A stretch of DNA of 64,000 nt, taken from Halpernia sp048269545 (GTDB taxonomy: Bacteria > Bacteroidota > Bacteroidia > Flavobacteriales > Weeksellaceae). Positions 62,212 to 64,000 of this stretch are shown here, piece after piece. The stretch lies in assembly GCF_048269545.1 (NCBI RefSeq), contig NZ_JBLXIJ010000001.1, positions 1-64,000 on the forward strand, in the 5' to 3' direction. Every line of letters starts with the position of its first letter. Position 1 is the stretch's first letter. The position numbers and the translations under genes were made by a program. The notes under the pieces were generated by a model, which was not told where the DNA came from, did not search any database, and saw nothing but the letters and a program-made list of their open reading frames with translations.

Positions 62212-62475
62212 TTAAACTGTTTTGTTTTCTTCGTCTGGATGTAACCAGACCTCAATTTCATCTTCTAAATATCTGGTTTGTACATTTACAGCATCTAAAA
62301 AATCGTCAGAAACAGAGATTTCTGGAGAAGTTTCTAAATTCCATTGTTCTTCTGACATTATTTCATATTCGCGATAAACTTTTTTGAATCGGGTATTGTT
62401 TTTTTTTAGTTCTGAGATTTTTTGCTTTAACGGCGAAAATCTTTGGGAGGCTCTTAGGTTTTTCAAAGTTGACAT
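62212..62475 (-). CDS. Small hypothetical protein
   Basis: An 87-residue soluble protein: basic N-terminal half (KNLRASQRFSPLKQKISELK) and acidic C-terminal half (DDFLDAVNVQTRYLEDEIEV) ending in an Asp/Glu tail. No signal peptide, membrane segment or recognised family. It lies 56 bases upstream of the kinase-like gene on the same strand. Coding looks real by composition and length, but the function is unknown. Confidence 0.55.
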   Translation of the reverse strand: MSTLKNLRASQRFSPLKQKISELKKNNTRFKKVYREYEIMSEEQWNLETSPEISVSDDFLDAVNVQTRYLEDEIEVWLHPDEENKTV

Positions 62476-62649
62476 TGGGCAATTTTATTTTTATGATTTA
62501 TTTATTTAAAATTACCAGAGACTTTCTAGAAATATAGGGACAGTAAAATTTCTTCGGCAATTTTCACTTTTTGGAAGAATAAATGTAAAAAATAATTATT
62601 TACTAAAAAATTAATTAACAACAATTTATAAATCTTTAACATTAAATTT

Positions 62650-62657
62650 TAAATTTG
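62650..62657 (+). promoter_or_regulatory. -7 box for the GtrA gene
   Basis: TAAATTTG matches TAnnTTTG and ends 9 bases before the ATG at 62667. Its own TTG would otherwise be read as an earlier start. The leader would be only a few bases, so the mRNA may be nearly leaderless. Confidence 0.5.
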
Positions 62658-62666
62658 CAACAGAAT

Positions 62667-63125
62667 ATGAAAGAAATCATAATAAAACAAAAGCAGATTT
62701 TACTTTTCATTTTAGCGGGCGGTTTAAGCGCTGTTGTTGAAATTGGCTTGTTTAAATTAGGAAGTGTTTATTTGCCAAAGATTTTTCCGTCGGAACTTAA
62801 CTTTTATGGGATAAAATATCCTTTAAGTAATGTTTTATCAACTTTATGCGCAATACTTTTTAATTATGTTTTAAGTATTTGTTTTGTTTTTGAGCAGGGA
62901 AAACATTCCAAGAAAAAAGAATTTCTTTATTTTATGATAGTTTCTTCTATTTCTACAATGTTGAGTTTAAGCCTTTTTCAATTGTTCTTTCATTATGTGT
63001 TTTTAGAGAATGTTTCTATTTCTCTTTTTGTTTTTAGCCCAGAAGTGTTGAGTAAAATTTTCGCTATTATTGTGGTTTCTATTTTAAATTATTCAGTAAA
63101 GAAAAAAATTATTTTTAATGGCTAA
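62667..63125 (+). CDS. GtrA-family membrane protein
   Basis: A 152-residue integral membrane protein with four hydrophobic segments (about 9-30, 48-68, 79-100 and 118-143), typical of GtrA. The N-terminal ILLFILAGGLSAVVEIGLF segment and the central LCAILFNYVLSICFVFEQGK stretch (Asn-Tyr, Phe) fit the family. GtrA proteins are thought to help move lipid-linked sugars or take part in cell-wall glycan synthesis. I chose the ATG at 62667 because the TTG at 62655 lies in the promoter box. The plsC-like gene starts 12 bases later. Confidence 0.85.
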   Translation: MKEIIIKQKQILLFILAGGLSAVVEIGLFKLGSVYLPKIFPSELNFYGIKYPLSNVLSTLCAILFNYVLSICFVFEQGKHSKKKEFLYFMIVSSISTMLSLSLFQLFFHYVFLENVSISLFVFSPEVLSKIFAIIVVSILNYSVKKKIIFNG

Positions 63126-63137
63126 TTTTATAATTCA

Positions 63138-63875
63138 ATGACCATATTCTTTAATTATTTGTGGCGGCTTTGGTTTTTAATTTTAGCTGCAATTGCCACT
63201 TTCTTTTTTGGGTTTTTCGTTTTCCTTTTAACTTTTAATCCAAAACATTACAAATACTGTTATATTTTTATAAGATTGTGGTGTTTCACGCTGTTTTACG
63301 GAATGGGTTTTCGCTATGAATTAATAAAAGAAACTCAGAAAGAAATAGATAAAAATCTGCAATATATTTTTATTTCCAATCACACTTCAATAATGGATGT
63401 AATGCTTCCTTGCATTTTGATGCCAAATCATCCTTTAGTTTTCGTTGGTAAAAAAGAATTGGTGAAAATTCCCATTTTCGGGCAAATTTATAAACGAATC
63501 TGTGTAATGGTTGATAGAAGCAGCGTAAAAAGCAGAAGTGAGGTTTATAGAAGATGCGCCGAAAGAATGCGAGAAGGACAAAGTATTGTGCTTTTTCCAG
63601 AAGGTGGCGTTCCAGATGACACCTCAATTTTATTAGGAGATTTTAAAGATGGTGCTTTTACTTTGGCTTCAAAACACCAGTTTCCAATTGCGGTTTTTAC
63701 TTTTGTGGGTTTAAAAGAAATGTTTCCTTTTAATAATAAAATAGGGCATCCGGGAAAAGTAAAAGTATATTTTAACGATGTTTTGGAACCTAATGAAAAA
63801 GTTTTCGTTTTAAAAGAGACCGCACAAGAAGAAATTAAAAAAACTTTAGAAAAGAATTTTAAGCCAAATATTTAA
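63138..63875 (+). CDS. plsC: 1-acylglycerol-3-phosphate acyltransferase
   Basis: A 245-residue membrane-bound acyltransferase. The HX4D motif is NHTSIMD (His82, Asp87), and the second motif is FPEGG (153-157). A hydrophobic N-terminus (about 8-35) anchors it to the inner membrane. PlsC makes phosphatidate in phospholipid synthesis. Other members of the family acylate lipid A or ornithine lipids, so the exact acceptor is not certain. It is close behind GtrA on the same strand (12 bases). Confidence 0.88.
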   Translation: MTIFFNYLWRLWFLILAAIATFFFGFFVFLLTFNPKHYKYCYIFIRLWCFTLFYGMGFRYELIKETQKEIDKNLQYIFISNHTSIMDVMLPCILMPNHPLVFVGKKELVKIPIFGQIYKRICVMVDRSSVKSRSEVYRRCAERMREGQSIVLFPEGGVPDDTSILLGDFKDGAFTLASKHQFPIAVFTFVGLKEMFPFNNKIGHPGKVKVYFNDVLEPNEKVFVLKETAQEEIKKTLEKNFKPNI

Positions 63876-63876
63876 T

Positions 63877-63884
63877 TATATTTG
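63877..63884 (+). promoter_or_regulatory. -7 box for the MFS transporter gene
   Basis: TATATTTG matches TAnnTTTG exactly and lies directly after the plsC stop, 22 bases before the next ATG. Confidence 0.5.
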
Positions 63885-63905
63885 TTTTAAATAAAACGAT
63901 AACAT

Positions 63906-64000
63906 ATGCAATCCAATCATGTTCAAACTAAATGGTCACAGTTTATTTCTTTGATTATTGTCTTTTTTTTCTGGGGTTTTGTGGCAGCGAGTAATGATAT
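63906..64000 (+). CDS. Sugar MFS transporter, FucP-like (partial)
   Basis: Only the first 31 residues fall in the window; the gene runs off the end. The translation begins MQSNHVQTKWSQFISLIIV and continues FFFWGFVAASNDI, which is the characteristic opening of FucP/glucose-galactose type MFS transporters in Bacteroidota. Such proteins take up sugars with protons. An exact -7 promoter box lies 22 bases upstream, supporting the ATG. The family call rests on the N-terminus alone. Confidence 0.65.
   Translation, partial: MQSNHVQTKWSQFISLIIVFFFWGFVAASND

Overview
The window looks like an ordinary chromosomal segment of a low-GC flavobacterium, most likely Weeksellaceae (Chryseobacterium, Kaistella or Cloacibacterium-like). 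The support is the A/T-rich sequence, several start-proximal TAnnTTTG boxes (the Bacteroidota -7 element), a full-length SprA translocon gene of the type IX secretion system, BshA for bacillithiol, and families that are mostly Bacteroidota-specific (DUF4292, DUF4254, DUF2851, IPExxxVDY, paired DUF3857 proteins). I see no tRNA, rRNA, CRISPR array, prophage or complete insertion sequence.

Layout. 0-0.8 kb: gcvH and a VanZ-like gene (minus). 1-5.2 kb: acpP-fabF-rnc-IPExxxVDY-pyk, a tight plus-strand operon. 5.4-10.6 kb: a minus-strand catabolic run of paaE, two small unknown genes, paaA, hutG and an aldehyde dehydrogenase; paaB, paaC and paaD are not next to paaA. 10.8-14.1 kb: clpB and a YdeI/DUF1801-type gene (plus). 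14.4-22.1 kb: M1 peptidase, a DECR-type dienoyl-CoA reductase, an M16 peptidase and pyrC (minus). 22.3-29.2 kb: an envelope cluster (flippase, sugar nucleotidyltransferase, DUF4292 lipoprotein, EnvC-like protein), then tatA, DUF4254, a lipoprotein and ribA (plus). 29.3-35.4 kb: a minus-strand lipoprotein, then GH3, bshA, a GxxExxY gene framed by long inverted repeats, DUF2851, PspC and GNAT genes. 35.4-37 kb: SIMPL and carboxypeptidase-regulatory-like proteins (minus). 37.3-40.5 kb: an AddA/RecB-like helicase-nuclease. 40.5-51.2 kb (minus): two DUF3857/transglutaminase-like proteins, two small envelope proteins, a CBM20-malQ, cysS and folE. 51.3-62.5 kb (minus): sprA, ruvA, maeB, an N-acetylglucosamine-kinase-like gene and a small unknown gene. 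62.7-64 kb (plus): GtrA, plsC and the start of a sugar MFS transporter.

The genes are mostly housekeeping (fatty acid, pyrimidine, riboflavin, folate, protein quality control, translation) plus cell-envelope and T9SS functions. The most unusual material is between genes: (1) a one-gene cassette at about 32.75-33.30 kb, with a GxxExxY gene between perfect 30-bp inverted repeats that each carry a small hairpin and a tandem octamer; (2) two copies of what appears to be one dispersed element, after pyk and after hutG, with matching arms around unrelated central stems and the same orientation relative to the upstream gene; (3) short seven-base tandem arrays in three or four intergenic spots; and (4) a dispersed paa locus. 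These readings come from the sequence by eye. Family names rest on recalled family features, not on searches.
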